From Siphonodentalium dalli (taxonomy: Eukaryota; Mollusca; Scaphopoda; Gadilida; Siphonodentaliidae): a DNA stretch of 64,000 nucleotides. A model generated the notes under the pieces. The model saw nothing but the letters and a program-made list of their open reading frames with translations, was not told the origin of the DNA and ran no database searches. Shown here in pieces: positions 33,487-44,753 of this stretch (within the stretch, counting starts at the first letter, position 1; every line of letters begins with the position of its first letter). The DNA lies in assembly GCA_032622095.1 (NCBI GenBank), contig CP136067.1:130279990-130343989 (forward strand), written 5' to 3'. The position numbers were made by a program, and so were the translations under genes.

Positions 33487-34095
33487 CAGACTTTCATTTT
33501 TGAGACGCGCGATCGCTCTTGCGCACCATCGCACGGCTAAAACTGAAAACCAGCGAGCGATCGATTGCGCACATAGGCCAAATACAGAGAGCGAACCTGA
33601 TAACGCTATTATCAGTGTCTACCCAGACGAGGTCACACGGTGTGACGTGTCAAATGCACTATCTGTCTGAGACTGAATGATTCGAAGCTAAAAATACATT
33701 TCTATGTACCGGTATGGCTTATGACGTCACATAAATTCCTCGAAAATCAAATCGAGACCACGTGGCTGGGAGATGTTGATATTTATTCTGTCAGCTTGGA
33801 ATCTGAGTATTAAATTGATTCCTTATTAATTATTATGAATTACATTTAATATAGGAGCATGTAGAATATAAAACATAGTGTGTAACATTCACTTGTGCTT
33901 ATGGATAGTGGATTAAGCAGTGTTAAACCATCAAAGAGATTCACTGGACATCGATCGTGAGTAAACAAATTCAATTTACGCGGCATTTATGAATGTATTT
34001 CCGCTGTTTATTTTATCTTGATAGAAACCGCGCGCCTGGCCAAAACCCAGCGAGCGGGACTCTGCGCGCCTACATTTTCTAAAAATGAAAGTCTG
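33487..34095 (-). mobile_element. TIR DNA transposon with 6-bp target duplication, copy 2
   Basis: CAGACTTTCATTTTT...AAAAATGAAAGTCTG, flanked by CCGGTA and CCGTTA, a one-mismatch 6-bp duplication consistent with copy 1. Its sequence is the reverse of 30351-31060 apart from an internal deletion of about 100 bp. Confidence 0.8.
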
Positions 34096-34099
34096 CCGT

Positions 34100-34385
34100 T
34101 ATACATGTATGTGTACATGTACATATGTACTTGTAATAAGTAATAATTTAGAAATAACAGTTACCAAATTATGAAAGTTTCCTCAATAATATCCTAATAG
34201 TATACATATGTAGAATAATGATCATATTAAGAATGCGTTATTTTCCGCAAAACACTTTGTGTGAGCAGAGCGTTTGTATATATACAGCATGTAAATAGTG
34301 AGCGATAAGCAAAACACCGTGGTGATTGATTAGGTTGAGAGTGATTCATGGTGACCCATTCAACACCAAAATCGGAGATTTAGCT
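34100..34385 (+). mobile_element. Interrupted repeat, left half
   Basis: TAACAGTTACCA, AGTATACAT, GCAAAACACTTTGTGTGAG, GAGCGATAAGCAAAACACCG and GACCCATTCAACACC follow the order seen at about 49870-50085. The match resumes at 35430, so about 1.05 kb lies between the two halves. Confidence 0.75.
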
Positions 34386-34818
34386 TATTAAATGGCTATA
34401 CCGGTAATGCGGTATGTTGTAAATAAGTTCATGATTCCACTGAATTGTAGGGGCTATGAATCATTGCTGCCTTATCGTAGCGAAAATTTGATATAACCCT
34501 GTCTTTACTAAATGGATTCTCCCACCAAGTAAAAAAGAATTTATTTGAATGATCTATTATTCATTCAGAGGGGTGTTCAGGAAATGCAAGCAGATGACAA
34601 CAGACTAACAGATAATACATACATGTACATGTGTAGAAGGATATCTATTAATTGGTTGGAAATGTTCAGAAAAGTTCAACAAACGACTTTATCTGAACAC
34701 TTCCCACAACATCTACTTGTCAATAAGCATTTAGTAAATGAAGGGTTAATATATGATTCTCAATAGAACTAGAGGTGGGCGGTCCCCAAGTCTGAATTTA
34801 GTGTGGCTGACATTTGCG

Positions 34819-34876
34819 GAATGAGGTCCCCAGAGGGCTAGCATCACCAAATTCACCCTCTGGGAACCTCATTCAG
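34819..34876. repeat. Hairpin GAATGAGGT.CCCAGAGGG / CCCTCTGGG.ACCTCATTC
   Basis: About 20 bp of near-perfect arms around GCTAGCATCACCAAATTCA. No neighbouring gene gives it a role. Confidence 0.8.
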
Positions 34877-35302
34877 CTTAGGCCTCTCTGTATGGGAGGC
34901 ATTGGGTCAGATTCCACAGTTGAAGTTGGTGATGTTCAGCCATTAATTACTTTGATTATGCGATTTAACTTGGATTAAATTAAATTTTAATTGGAAATAC
35001 CCATGATCAGTGTGTTGGTGAACTGCTTGGTGAACTTTCAAGCACCGTACATCTATAAAATGGCTTTGTTGATGTCAAATGATCCAATATTCCCATTATT
35101 CAATAAATTGTGACCTACAAAACTTGAAAATATAAGGGTACATGTAACATAACTTGCTGAATGCTGATATAAGCCCAAGTTGCCAGGAAATGATATGGGG
35201 GCCATTGGTTCATTTCTTTCACCTTTCATATGCTTCAGAACAACCAAACAGCCCCCATTTTAGGTTTACTTTAAAAAGTACCCCCAATAGTCACAAGGGG
35301 GT

Positions 35303-35303
<1 letters not shown>

Positions 35304-35346
<43 letters not shown>
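35304..35346. repeat. Poly-C homopolymer of 43 bases
   Basis: Uninterrupted C run preceded by GGGGGTA. Such runs are commonly mis-sized in assemblies. Confidence 0.97.
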
Positions 35347-35348
<2 letters not shown>

Positions 35349-35429
35349 ACTCAAACCTCCCCAAATTAGCCTAATCTAAAGGCGTGAAATAACGGTGGTA
35401 TTTCTAACAAAATTTCATATACATGTATA

Positions 35430-35700
35430 TGCAGTGGGGGTCTACTCGGTGTTGAGTGTTTTGCTTATCGCATACTCTTTACATACATGTAGATGTACTG
35501 TTTGTTTACATAAGATGACGTTTGCTTACATACAATGTAACACAAAGTACTAACATAACAACATGCTGAAATTAATGTGATACATGTATTTATGATTGGT
35601 ATAAGAACAAGGTTTGTTTATAATATTAATTCTGTTTATGGCGGTTTTAACGGATGTTTTAACAGCTATACCCAGCGCCAACACTTACCCAATCTTTAAA
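35430..35700 (+). mobile_element. Interrupted repeat, right half (GGCGG-ended family relative)
   Basis: GAGTGTTTTGCTTATCGCATAC begins the match to 50150-50360. TTTATGGCGGTTTTAACGGATG and CCAGCGCCAAC near the end resemble, in reverse, the start of the 7715-8235 element, linking the families. Confidence 0.7.
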
Positions 35701-35924
35701 AAGATCCTCATGGACATATATCATAATTTTCTTCAACGTCTGGTGTGACAACCCGCTAATACCTGTAGGACTGTAGACCATGTATCATAACCTAACGGCA
35801 TGTATCGTAACTCCACCGCAGTGACCGTTTCCATACTGCTGTCATTGCCAATTCATTAAAAGCGACACATCACATATTCATTATTAGCTCAACGACGTCC
35901 ATGTGTGCGTGTGTGTGTCCGTCA

Positions 35925-37500
35925 ACAATTTCCTTTGGCGCGGGCTACAGGTCGTACCTTTGGTCTGATCTTTATCAAATTTGTCATGAATGTTGACATT
36001 GACATGTAGATGGGAACAGGTCATTTTGGGTCATTGGCCAAAAAACATGGCGACTGACAGCCATCTTGGATTTCAAAATTAAATCGATTGGCGCGGTCTA
36101 CATGTCTTACTGTTTGTCTGATCATCATGAAATTTATCATGGATGTTAACGAGTCATTTTGTGGTTGTTCCACCAAAAAACATGGCTGCCAGCAGCCATC
36201 TTTGATTTTACTCTTTGCATGACTAAATCCTTTGGCGTGGGCTACAGGTCGTAGCTTTGGTAGGATCTTCATGAAATTTGTCATGGATGTTAACAATGAC
36301 ATGTAGATTGGAAAGAATCCTTTTGGGGTCATTCGGACAAAAAACATGGCCGCTGGCAGCCATCTTGGATTTCAAAATTAAATCGATTCGCGTGGTCTAC
36401 AGGTCATACTGTTCGTCTGATTATCATGAAATTTGTCATGGATGTTAATAATGACAGGCAGATGGGAACGAGCCATTTTGGGGTCGTTCGGCCAAAAAAA
36501 CATGGCCACCAGCAGCCATCTTGGATTTTACTCTTTGCATGACTAAATCCTCTGGCGCGGGCTACAGGTCGTAGCTTTGGTCGGATCTTCATGAAATTTG
36601 TCATTGGTGTTAACAATGACATGTAGATGGGAACGAGCTGTTTTGTGGTCATTCGGCCAACATACATCTTGGATTTTACTCTTTGCTTGACTAAATCCTT
36701 CAGCACAGGCTCTAGGTTGTACATTTGGTCATATCATTATGATATTTGTCATCGCTATTGACATGTAGATGACATGTAGATGTGAACGAGTCATTTTGGG
36801 GTAGTTTGACCAAAAAACATTGCCACCAGCAGCCATCTTTGCATGACTAAATCCTTTGGCACAGGCTACAGGTCCTTACTTTGGTCAGATCATTATGAAA
36901 TTTGTCATGAATGTTGATGTTGACATGTGGATGAGAGTGAGTCATTTTGGGGTCATTTGGCCAGAAAACATGGCCGGCAGCGGTCATCTTGGATTTCAAA
37001 ATTCAATCCATTAGTACGGGCCACAGGTCGTATCTTTTGTCTGATCATTATTAAATTTGTCATGGATGTTAAAATGGACATGTAGATGGGAAATGAGAAA
37101 TTTTGGGGTTTTTTCGACCAAAAACATGGCCGCCAGCAGCCATCTTGGATTATACTCTTTGCATGACTAAATTCTTTGTCAAGGGCTACAAGTCGTATCT
37201 TTGGTCCAATCATCATGAGATTTGTAATGGATGTTAACAATTACATGTAGATGGGAAAAGGATCATTTTGAATTCAACCAAGAAACCTGGTCGCCAGCAG
37301 CCATCTTGTATTTTACTCTTTACATGACTAAATCCTTTGACACGGGCTACAGGTCGTATCTTTTGTCGGATCATCATGAAATTTGTGAAGGATGTTAACA
37401 ATGACATGTAAATAGGAAGGAGTCTTTTTTGTGTCATTTGGCAAAAAAACGATGGTTGTCGCGGCCATCTTGGATTTTAATCTTTGCATAACTAGGCCTT
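35925..37500. repeat. ~156-bp tandem array, about 10 units
   Basis: Each unit carries GGGCTACAGGTCGTA, ATCATCATGAAATTTGTCATG, GTTAACAATGACATGTAGATG, GGTCATTCGGCCAAAAAACA and CAGCAGCCATCTTGGAT in order. CATCTTGGAT-type landmarks recur every 143-168 bp from about 36060 to 37465. Several long minus-strand frames here share MTNFMKIRPK-like strings because they are repeat translations. Confidence 0.9.
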
Positions 37501-37599
37501 TCAACTTTCCACATTCCTAATCGCTCCATTAACTGTAACACATGAAATTATTCCCTTTCCTCATTGAGCTACAGTGTCATTGACACTTTCATAATTACA

Positions 37600-38110
37600 T
37601 TTCAGTCAATTCACATTTTCAGCTGCATATACATGTATACCGGTATGTGAACCAATTTCATCATTACAGAAATTGCAAATTCCTCGTTGATTCCATCATC
37701 TCAACATTTCATTAAAGTGAGACTTTATGTTCACACATCGATTCATTCAGGCAACATTTTTTTTCCATTTCTACACTGGTCATTGCATTGATCGTCTTCA
37801 ATGGGAATAATCTATAATTATATATATATGTATATCATTGTTAACTATTAAAGTGACATTTCTCTTCCTCCCAATCGATATTGCATTAAAATGACGCTTC
37901 ATAATCATTACACTTCATTCAATAATTTCTGTTTCTACATCACTTATTGCATTGATTGCCTTCAGGTAAGGTAAGCTATGTCCGACTCAAATATTAAAGT
38001 GACGCATCATATTCACTACACTTTATTCAATAATTTCTTTTTCTACATAGTTTACACGTATTGCATTGATTGCCTGCAGCTAAGGTAATCTATGTCCGAC
38101 TCAAATAATA
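37600..38110. repeat. Diverged tandem units (ATTGCATTGATTGCCTNCAG family)
   Basis: CTACA..TATTGCATTGAT(T/C) followed by CCTTCAGGTAAGG or CCTGCAGCTAAGG and CTATGTCCGACTCAAA recur, with TTAAAGTGACRYHTC at unit starts near 37703, 37848, 37886 and 37994. Confidence 0.65.
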
Positions 38111-38166
38111 CAAATATTAGAGGCATTCCATTTCCATCCATTAATTCTAAGGAAACTTCTGCTGTG

Positions 38167-38197
<31 letters not shown>

Positions 38198-38719
38198 CAG
38201 GGTACTACATGTGCTACACCACTCGGAGAAATGTCTGTGTCATCACACTAAAATACCATGTTAGAACTTGAATTGATATATTCGTAATCGTATATAGTCA
38301 CCAATAGCCGGGTTACTACCGTATTACCTGACATTGCCTGTCTATTGAACTATTCAAACCCAAACAGGCCTGGTTGATTTCACTGTGGGATGATGGTTCA
38401 CTTCCATCCTCAAGCTACTTTTCTTTTCTGACGTGCAGGGGTAGATATGCTTGAGGCCCCACCACAGTTAAATTCGCACCAGGTTCTCAGCTATTATTAT
38501 CTTATGTTCGAACTTTACTCATATGTTTGGACTGATCATAACCATGATTTCAATGCTGGGTTTGAATAGTTCACTAGATGGGCAATGTCCGTTACTACGG
38601 TAGTAACCCGGCTATTGGTGACTATATACGATTACGAATATATTAATCCAAGTTCTAGCATGGTATTTGTGTGACGACACAGACATTTCTCCGAGTGGTG
38701 TAACACATGCTGTACCCTG
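38198..38719. mobile_element. Foldback element with ~165-bp inverted ends
   Basis: CAGGGTACTACATGTGCTAC at 38198 returns in reverse before GTACCCTG at 38719. Inverted similarity extends inward past GGTTACTACCG / CGGTAGTAACC to AACTATTCAAACCC / GGGTTTGAATAGTT, leaving a ~190-bp centre. The flanks are ...ATA and TAT..., allowing a TA duplication. No gene. Superfamily not assigned. Confidence 0.88.
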
Positions 38720-38803
38720 TATGGTACATCATATAATTATTGTAACGTTGAACTTAATGATCAACTTGGTGGTTGCTCCATTACGTGCCACGTACGATCA
38801 TAT

Positions 38804-39672
38804 TAGCAAACGTGGTATTTCTCACAAAACGATATCGAAACGGCCATTTATCAAACAAAATGACATGTCTGGGATCAAACGTGATAATCAGGACTGTGTT
38901 TTCGCCAACAAGGGAGTTTGATTTTGGTTGTATATGATGGTTCAGTCATTATATGATACCTAATCGGTTGCACACGGTGCTGTCTAAGGTATATCCTGTG
39001 CATGTATAATAAATGCTCCATTGATGTTAGGAGTATGGCCTCAGTGTTTGATCCATTGCCCATGTGTTTCTTAATTATGCACTATCTTTACTATGACTCA
39101 ATTGTATTGTGTACATATCATAACTGGCATTATATGTATTTTTTATTATTTAATGTAATAATTATTTTTAAAATACCGTGTATATGACAATATTTTACTA
39201 TAGCTGATGTGTGTCTAGAAGCTTATTCATGCTATCATTACATACACTTGTCACCACAAAATGATGTAATTATATAAAACACGTAAGGTTCAAAAATAGT
39301 TAAAAGTACACATTTTTATTTCAAATATCATTATTTATGGTCAATTTCGTGTTATGAAATGGGCCATTTTACAAACGCGTAATAGGTGATTCCAAAAAAA
39401 CGGCTATTTGATAATTTATTTAAACGCTATTATCACCATATTTGGAATATAAAAAACGTCACTAATATAGAAACGAATTTAAAACTAATTTCGTGTTATG
39501 AAATGACTCATTTTATAATCGCGGTCTAGTCAAGTGGGAAACTAGTATATATGTGTAAGTCGACTTAACACAGACCTCATTAAACCCCCCCTAAATACCC
39601 CCTGTCCAGATGAAATACTGACCAAAAAAAGGGGTAGGGGGCGCGCTGTTTTTTATGCCAAAAAATTATGCT
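38804..39672 (+). repeat. Nested inverted repeat, left arm
   Basis: From TAGCAAACGTGGTATTTCTC at 38804 to AATTATGC at 39672 this is the reverse complement of 40797-42191. It includes blocks that recur inverted inside the arm: GTTATGAAATG appears twice (about 39352 and 39495). The right arm has an additional 41281-41763 segment. Confidence 0.92.
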
Positions 39673-39816
39673 GTAAGGGTGACTAAATATAATATTGTAT
39701 ACAATATGTATGAAAAACGGTAAATATGGTATATTTGCTTATACCCAGGATGATATTGGAACCATAACTATGGATGTAAAACTGACTAAGATATTGAATT
39801 ATAGCTATATATTTAT

Positions 39817-40397
39817 TCAGCCATAGAATCGCAACATTTTGTACACTTGAAGTACGATTCTTGATTTCCGTGTGAAAATGCACAAGGAATGAAACAGTCC
39901 CATTCTGGTATTGCATTCGAAAACGTCTCCCTTGATAGATCTTATAATGTCGAATTCAGTCTCGTTTAAAGCTATTCCCTCCCCGATGGTCTCATATACT
40001 CCTTATGTTTATACAATTTTCCTATTCGTATTGTCCAATATTTATTACAGTAGCACAGAAAACAGTCACTCCCAATATGCTATTTCACCGAACGTTTCTC
40101 TAATATCGCTTCTTTGATGTCATCACCATATGAAGACATATTGTACCATAAATCCTTGTCCATAGAAATTCCATATTTAATTGGCAAAATACCATCTTAT
40201 AATTGCCATATGTTTATGTTTGTTTCACCCTTGTCTTCAGTAACTGTTAGGTATCTCTGTTGCCCATAAATTGACTTCACAATCTTCTGGTAATATAGCT
40301 CCATGCTTCTCAATGGTTTCTCAGCAAGTGACTGTGATAGGGAGTATTGATTTGGTGGGGGGCTACCCCGGGATGGTCGAAATAGCCGATTGGCCAT
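39817..40397 (-). pseudogene. Tandem PC4-like gene, broken copy in the loop of the nested palindrome
   Basis: ATG at 40395-40397 opens a frame with QQRYLTVTEDKGETNINIWQ, then TAA at 40197-40199. The same frame continues with DGILPIKYGISMDKDLWYN and DDIKEAILEK, completing a first PC4-like domain. Further on, TIRIGKLYKHKEYMRPSG and, after a one-base frame change, GEGIALNETEFDIIRSI form a second domain before TGA at 39817-39819. So the plan matches the 141-codon gene in the big arms, but the sequence is much more diverged, with one stop and at least one frameshift. It contains about 60 more N-terminal residues. A tissue-specific readthrough or unannotated introns are alternatives that I consider less likely. 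Confidence 0.6.
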
Positions 40398-40436
40398 TTC
40401 CTTCACCCCAGTGACTGTGATGTCAAATGCACCTCA

Positions 40437-40445
40437 TTTATATAT
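40437..40445 (-). promoter_or_regulatory. TATA box upstream of the loop PC4-like gene
   Basis: TATATAAAT on the minus strand ends 40 bp before the ATG at 40397, with an upstream CCATTGG. Spacing suits a short 5' UTR. Confidence 0.4.
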
Positions 40446-40796
40446 CTTAATATTAACCAATGGCAAACACTTATATGTGACATGTTTGGACAAGTCCAGT
40501 AATACTTCTCTGACTTTTCCGGGAATATAAACACACCTTCTCAAACCTAATATTTTAGTACAATGTTCCAAATCATTAGTGTATAACTCATCTTAACCTT
40601 TGATATAAGGTAGTCCATCTCCTCAAGTTGCCGTGTATTAATGTATGTTCCAAAATGTGCCGCTGCCATTACAGCAACTAATATAAGAAAAACAACCAAA
40701 CTGACATCAACAACAGCATCAAAAGGAAACCACAGCAACAACAATTACAACAATACGGTGAACGATTTGGTATGAACCTGGTTGCATGAAAAATAT

Positions 40797-42191
40797 CTGG
40801 CATATTTTTTTGGCATAAAAACGGCGCGCCCCCTCCCCCTTTTTTTGGTCAGAGTTTCATCCGGACAGGGGGGGTGTTTAGGGGGGGGGTTAATGAGGTC
40901 CGCGTTAAGTCGACTTTCACATACATAATAGTTTCCCACTTGACTAGACCGCGATTATAAAATGAGTCATTTCATAACACGAAATTAGTTTAAAATTCGT
41001 TTCTATATTAGTGTTTTCAAATTCGCGTTTAAAAAAGTAGTCATTTTGCATTGTCATACTTCGTCAAATACAACGTTTTTTATATTCCAAATATAGTGAT
41101 AATAGCGTTTAATTTTGTTTATCAAATAGCCGTTTTTTGGAATCACCTATTACGCGTTTGTAAAATGGCCCATTTCATAACACGAAATTGATATTCGAAA
41201 TAAAAATGTGTACTTTTAACTATTTTTGAAGTTTTTGAACCTTGCGTTATTTATATAATTACATCGTTTTGTGGTGACATCACTCAGATTGAAAGATATG
41301 CCTAACGTATTGAGAGTACATTCATTACTTTTATATGATTGGTCTATATATCAGAATGTCGTAATGAAGTAATGTCATGGACGAATCTTACTGCACAGCT
41401 ATACCATATCTATATGTTTTACCGAAGAGATGCACCTGAGAGTGAGTGTCTGATAATACATGTATACCAGGCATATTAATAACAAATAGTGTGCATACCT
41501 GACATGCATCGTTAGTTAGCAGATGGTCCATTAAGAACACAACGGCAACACCAGACGTAACATTGACAGCTGATCGAAATATGTGTGTAGGAGAAGTGAC
41601 GTGTTTAAGATTCAATGAAGGTTATCGAAATGTCAGTTAGAGGGGGCATAGGGGTGAGAAATCTCGTTTGACATTCATCAGAAAAGAACTGCTGATTGTT
41701 GCCATTCACGAATATTGCCTGAAAATACAGGGAAACATCATAACTCGATAGTTAGTGTCTAATTCAAGTGTATGTAATGATAGCATGAATAAGCTCCTAG
41801 ACACACATCAGCTATAGTAAAATATTGTCATATACACAGTATTTAAAAAATAATTATTACATTAAATAATAAACAATACATATAATGCCAGTTATGATAT
41901 GTACACAATACAATTGAGTCATAGTAAAGATAGTGCATAATTAAGAAACACTGAGGCCATACTCCTAACATCAATGGAACATTTATTATACATGCACAGG
42001 ATATACCTTAGACAGCACAGTGTGCAACCGATTAGGTATCATATAATGACTGAACCATCATATACAACCAAAATCAAACTCCCTTGTTGGCGAAAACACA
42101 GGCCTGATTAGCACGTTTGATCCCATACATGTCATTTTGTTTGATAAATGGCCGTTTCGATATCGTTTTGTGAGAAATACCACGTTTGCTA
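40797..42191 (-). repeat. Nested inverted repeat, right arm
   Basis: Reverse-complement match to 38804-39672, from CTGGCATATTTTTTTGGCAT to GTTTGCTA. A 483-bp segment (41281-41763) has no counterpart on the left. The arm ends where the giant right arm starts; the TAGCAA boundary is shared. Confidence 0.92.
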
Positions 42192-42491
42192 TTATTGTAC
42201 GTGATTTAACAGTGAAAATGACACTTAATATACGTCATAACGCATTTATATGTAATGGATTTGCTTTAGGAAACATGGACATATACATAAATCACATACT
42301 TAAAACACATTACCTTCGTGTATATACTGACGTATACCACGTATATAGTCCACAAGGACATAGACCTGCGTGTGAAAACTCAACAGTTTAACTATACATT
42401 AAAGAGTTTTCATACGTCATTTACCTGTGAAAATGGCACTTGTTACATGTCATATCACATATAAATACTGTAATTGCTTTAAGAAATATGG

Positions 42492-42527
<36 letters not shown>

Positions 42528-43420
42528 GTGTGAACTTGACAACAATGTAGACCCGCGTTCTTATGCATAAATCAGTAATGTATGCATTAAATGGTAACAC
42601 CAATGAAAATGTACACTGTGTGAACTGCCATAGACATGAGAAGTATTACAAATTTATGAGTTGTCTCGCTTGTTTTAGTTGCGATACATGATGTAATAAG
42701 TTCAGTTACCACCAATAAAGCAGTATTGACGCATTATTTTCAATATACCATCGAGTTTAGACTAAATTTCTACTAACAATGCTATAAATTAACAACAATA
42801 AAGATAAAGGAACGATTAACGAATACATCGAGTAAATATGTATATACATGTCCATATTGTAGGCCCATTCCAAACTAATGTTTGATACCTCCTTATATAA
42901 TAGAGCGTTTTGACAAGAAAATATGGAATTAATATACACATGTGTTCACATAGTAGGCCTTTCGTGGCATGAGACTGTGGGCAATGTTTCCTATGTATAA
43001 CAGACTATATTTATAGGTGTTACAATACATATCATTGATGAAAAGAATACATGAAGTAAGTATTTATATACTAGTCTACATCAGATGGGTCCTTTGGTTT
43101 TGCCATGTAATGGAGATTTTAGAGTAATAATATGAATGAACTATGCCTGGAATACATCAAGTTGGTGCACAGATGTTTTCATTCCGTTTGTCCGTGTATT
43201 ATATAGCTAAATCCAGCAACGGATTTTGAGTGGCTGTTATAAATATTATAATAAGAACTAAATACTTCACTGATCGCTATTAGAGATAACATGCTCACTA
43301 GGTACGTGCAAATTTATAGCCACAGATTGTGTGATTTCGCATCATGATGTGAAACTCATGTCCAAGGACCTGTGAGTTAGCGGATTTCCTCGAATAAACA
43401 GAGGTTTTGGAAATTAAGAA

Positions 43421-43561
43421 TTATGGTTCCAACTCAACCAGTCTGTTGTATAGTGACCTATTTAAATGAGTCATTCGTTGTCTTCCCGCATTAATGTCCC
43501 TCATAAGGTCACTACTTTTGAATCCATTGCGATGAAACTGATCAGCCTGGAAATTTTTCAT
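43421..43561 (-). CDS. Small exon-like frame, unknown function
   Basis: ATG at 43559-43561 directly follows a CTTTTTACAG acceptor-like sequence (minus strand) and the frame runs 46 codons to TAA at 43421. Visible strings are MKNFQADQFHRNGFKSSDLM and NAGRQRMTHLNRSLYNRLVE. It is polar and probably helical, divergent to the IAP-like gene 150 bp away. The left-arm counterpart is truncated. It may be the last exon of a longer gene; I do not recognise it. Confidence 0.35.
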   Translation of the reverse strand: MKNFQADQFHRNGFKSSDLMRDINAGRQRMTHLNRSLYNRLVELEP

Positions 43562-43710
43562 CTGTAAAAAGAAAATAAGTATATCTATATAAACAATAAT
43601 AATAATACAGCAGCCAATGAACGTGTTTCTATACACTACCAGTGTTATGAGGCTTGAACTAACATTTACAGGTTCTTACTGCTTGTCAGGGTGGGGAGAA
43701 ATAACAGGTG

Positions 43711-44428
43711 ATGAATATCCCGCCGCATGCAGCTGCTTCGAGCGATAATAGTGTAAGCACTATACCGGAACTTTTAAATTTGTATGGTCTTACTGTGGCT
43801 TGGAAACCGTCATACCCAAAGTATCGAAATTTTCACTCGAGATTAGCTTCTTTCGAAAACTGGACCTCGCCCGTGGAGGCTGATAAAATATCTGGGGCTG
43901 GTTTCTTTTTCACAAAGACCGCTGACAAAACCATCTGTTATAGTTGCGGATGTAGGTTGTGGCAATGGAAAAAGAGAGATGATCCTCGAACAGAACATTA
44001 CCGTTTCTTTCCAAATTGTAGCTATCTCAATTATTTACAACGTTTCCTGCCTGAAGATAGGTATAAACAGTGGAACAGACCGAGATATTTAATGGAAATC
44101 CCCGATATACCAGAAAATGCTTCATTGCAACGTCCCGTGGATAGTGCCTCTGTTCAAGCAATGAATACATTTTCAATAGATGACCTTACCGTTAATTTCG
44201 AAGAAATGACTGAAATAGACGATGAGAGACTGTCTGGTTCCTATGCAGATGACTGGCCTGATATGGCAGTAGACGTTTCTGAAGAATGCAAATGTATTAT
44301 TTGTCTAGAGAATAATAAAAACTGTGTGTTTTACCATGTGGACACGTAGCAATGTGTGGCATGTGCGCACTCGGTTCTGAGACTTGTGCAGAAGCGTAGT
44401 GCGTGCCTATGCCAAAACGTTTGGTTAA
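43711..44428 (+). pseudogene. IAP-like BIR-RING gene, right-arm copy (frameshift in RING)
   Basis: From ATG 43711 the frame is open for 212 codons to TAG at 44347-44349. The BIR region is intact (residues ~41-105; ligands C75, C78, H95, C102; DDPRTEH). The RING begins CKCIICLE near residue 193, but a one-base deletion after the third ligand shifts the frame. Further on a 6-base deletion removes part of the last Cys pair region seen in the left copy. The original stop would have been near 44428. This copy has Leu45 where the left copy has a stop, so the two copies are broken at different sites. The truncated product would keep a BIR without a working RING. Confidence 0.85.
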
Positions 44429-44675
44429 ATGATTCATACCTGCGTTATGAATACCCTGAATCACGGTTGCGTGTCATTTCCGGCCCTTCCTATAGGCCAA
44501 GACAGTTTACCACGAAACTCCTTTATTCCGTATTTAGCTAATGTACTTCCGAGCCACTGTCTGAGAGTTTCCTCTGATCGAAACATGATTGGCCCTTCCA
44601 TATTTGGCTAATGCGATTCCGGGGGCAATCTGATTGGATTATATACTTTGAAACGGTTGTGATGGGACTGCCCAA

Positions 44676-44700
44676 TGACGTCATATAGGGTATAAACGTA
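44676..44700 (+). promoter_or_regulatory. CRE-TATA promoter of the right PC4-like copy
   Basis: TGACGTCA followed by GGGTATAAACG, the same as upstream of the left copy. It is retained although the gene is broken. Confidence 0.45.
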
Positions 44701-44753
44701 ATATATCCACGCGCCTCCGACATTTTCAATTCAGCATTCATCGAAACGATACC

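Larger units (their letters stand above)
34386..35429. other. 1.05-kb block interrupting the repeat; one unassigned frame
   Basis: It includes an open frame at 34545-34766 (+) of about 73 codons ending MFRKVQQTTLSEHFPQHLLV...IYDSQ. I do not recognise it. No terminal repeats were identified, so I cannot say whether the block is an insertion or the other copy a deletion. A 21-bp-stem hairpin lies at 34819-34876. Confidence 0.5.

Noticed and set aside
35154-35369. Open frame with a long proline run
   Set aside because: The prolines come from the 43-base poly-C homopolymer; no other coding evidence.
36021-37437. Four minus-strand frames of 67-108 codons sharing MTNFMKIRPK-like strings
   Set aside because: They are translations of the 156-bp tandem array; frames break between units.
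42137-42391. 84-codon frame matching 28686-28898 on the other strand
   Set aside because: It spans the junction between nested and giant arms and includes microsatellite-derived residues; shared only through the inverted duplication.
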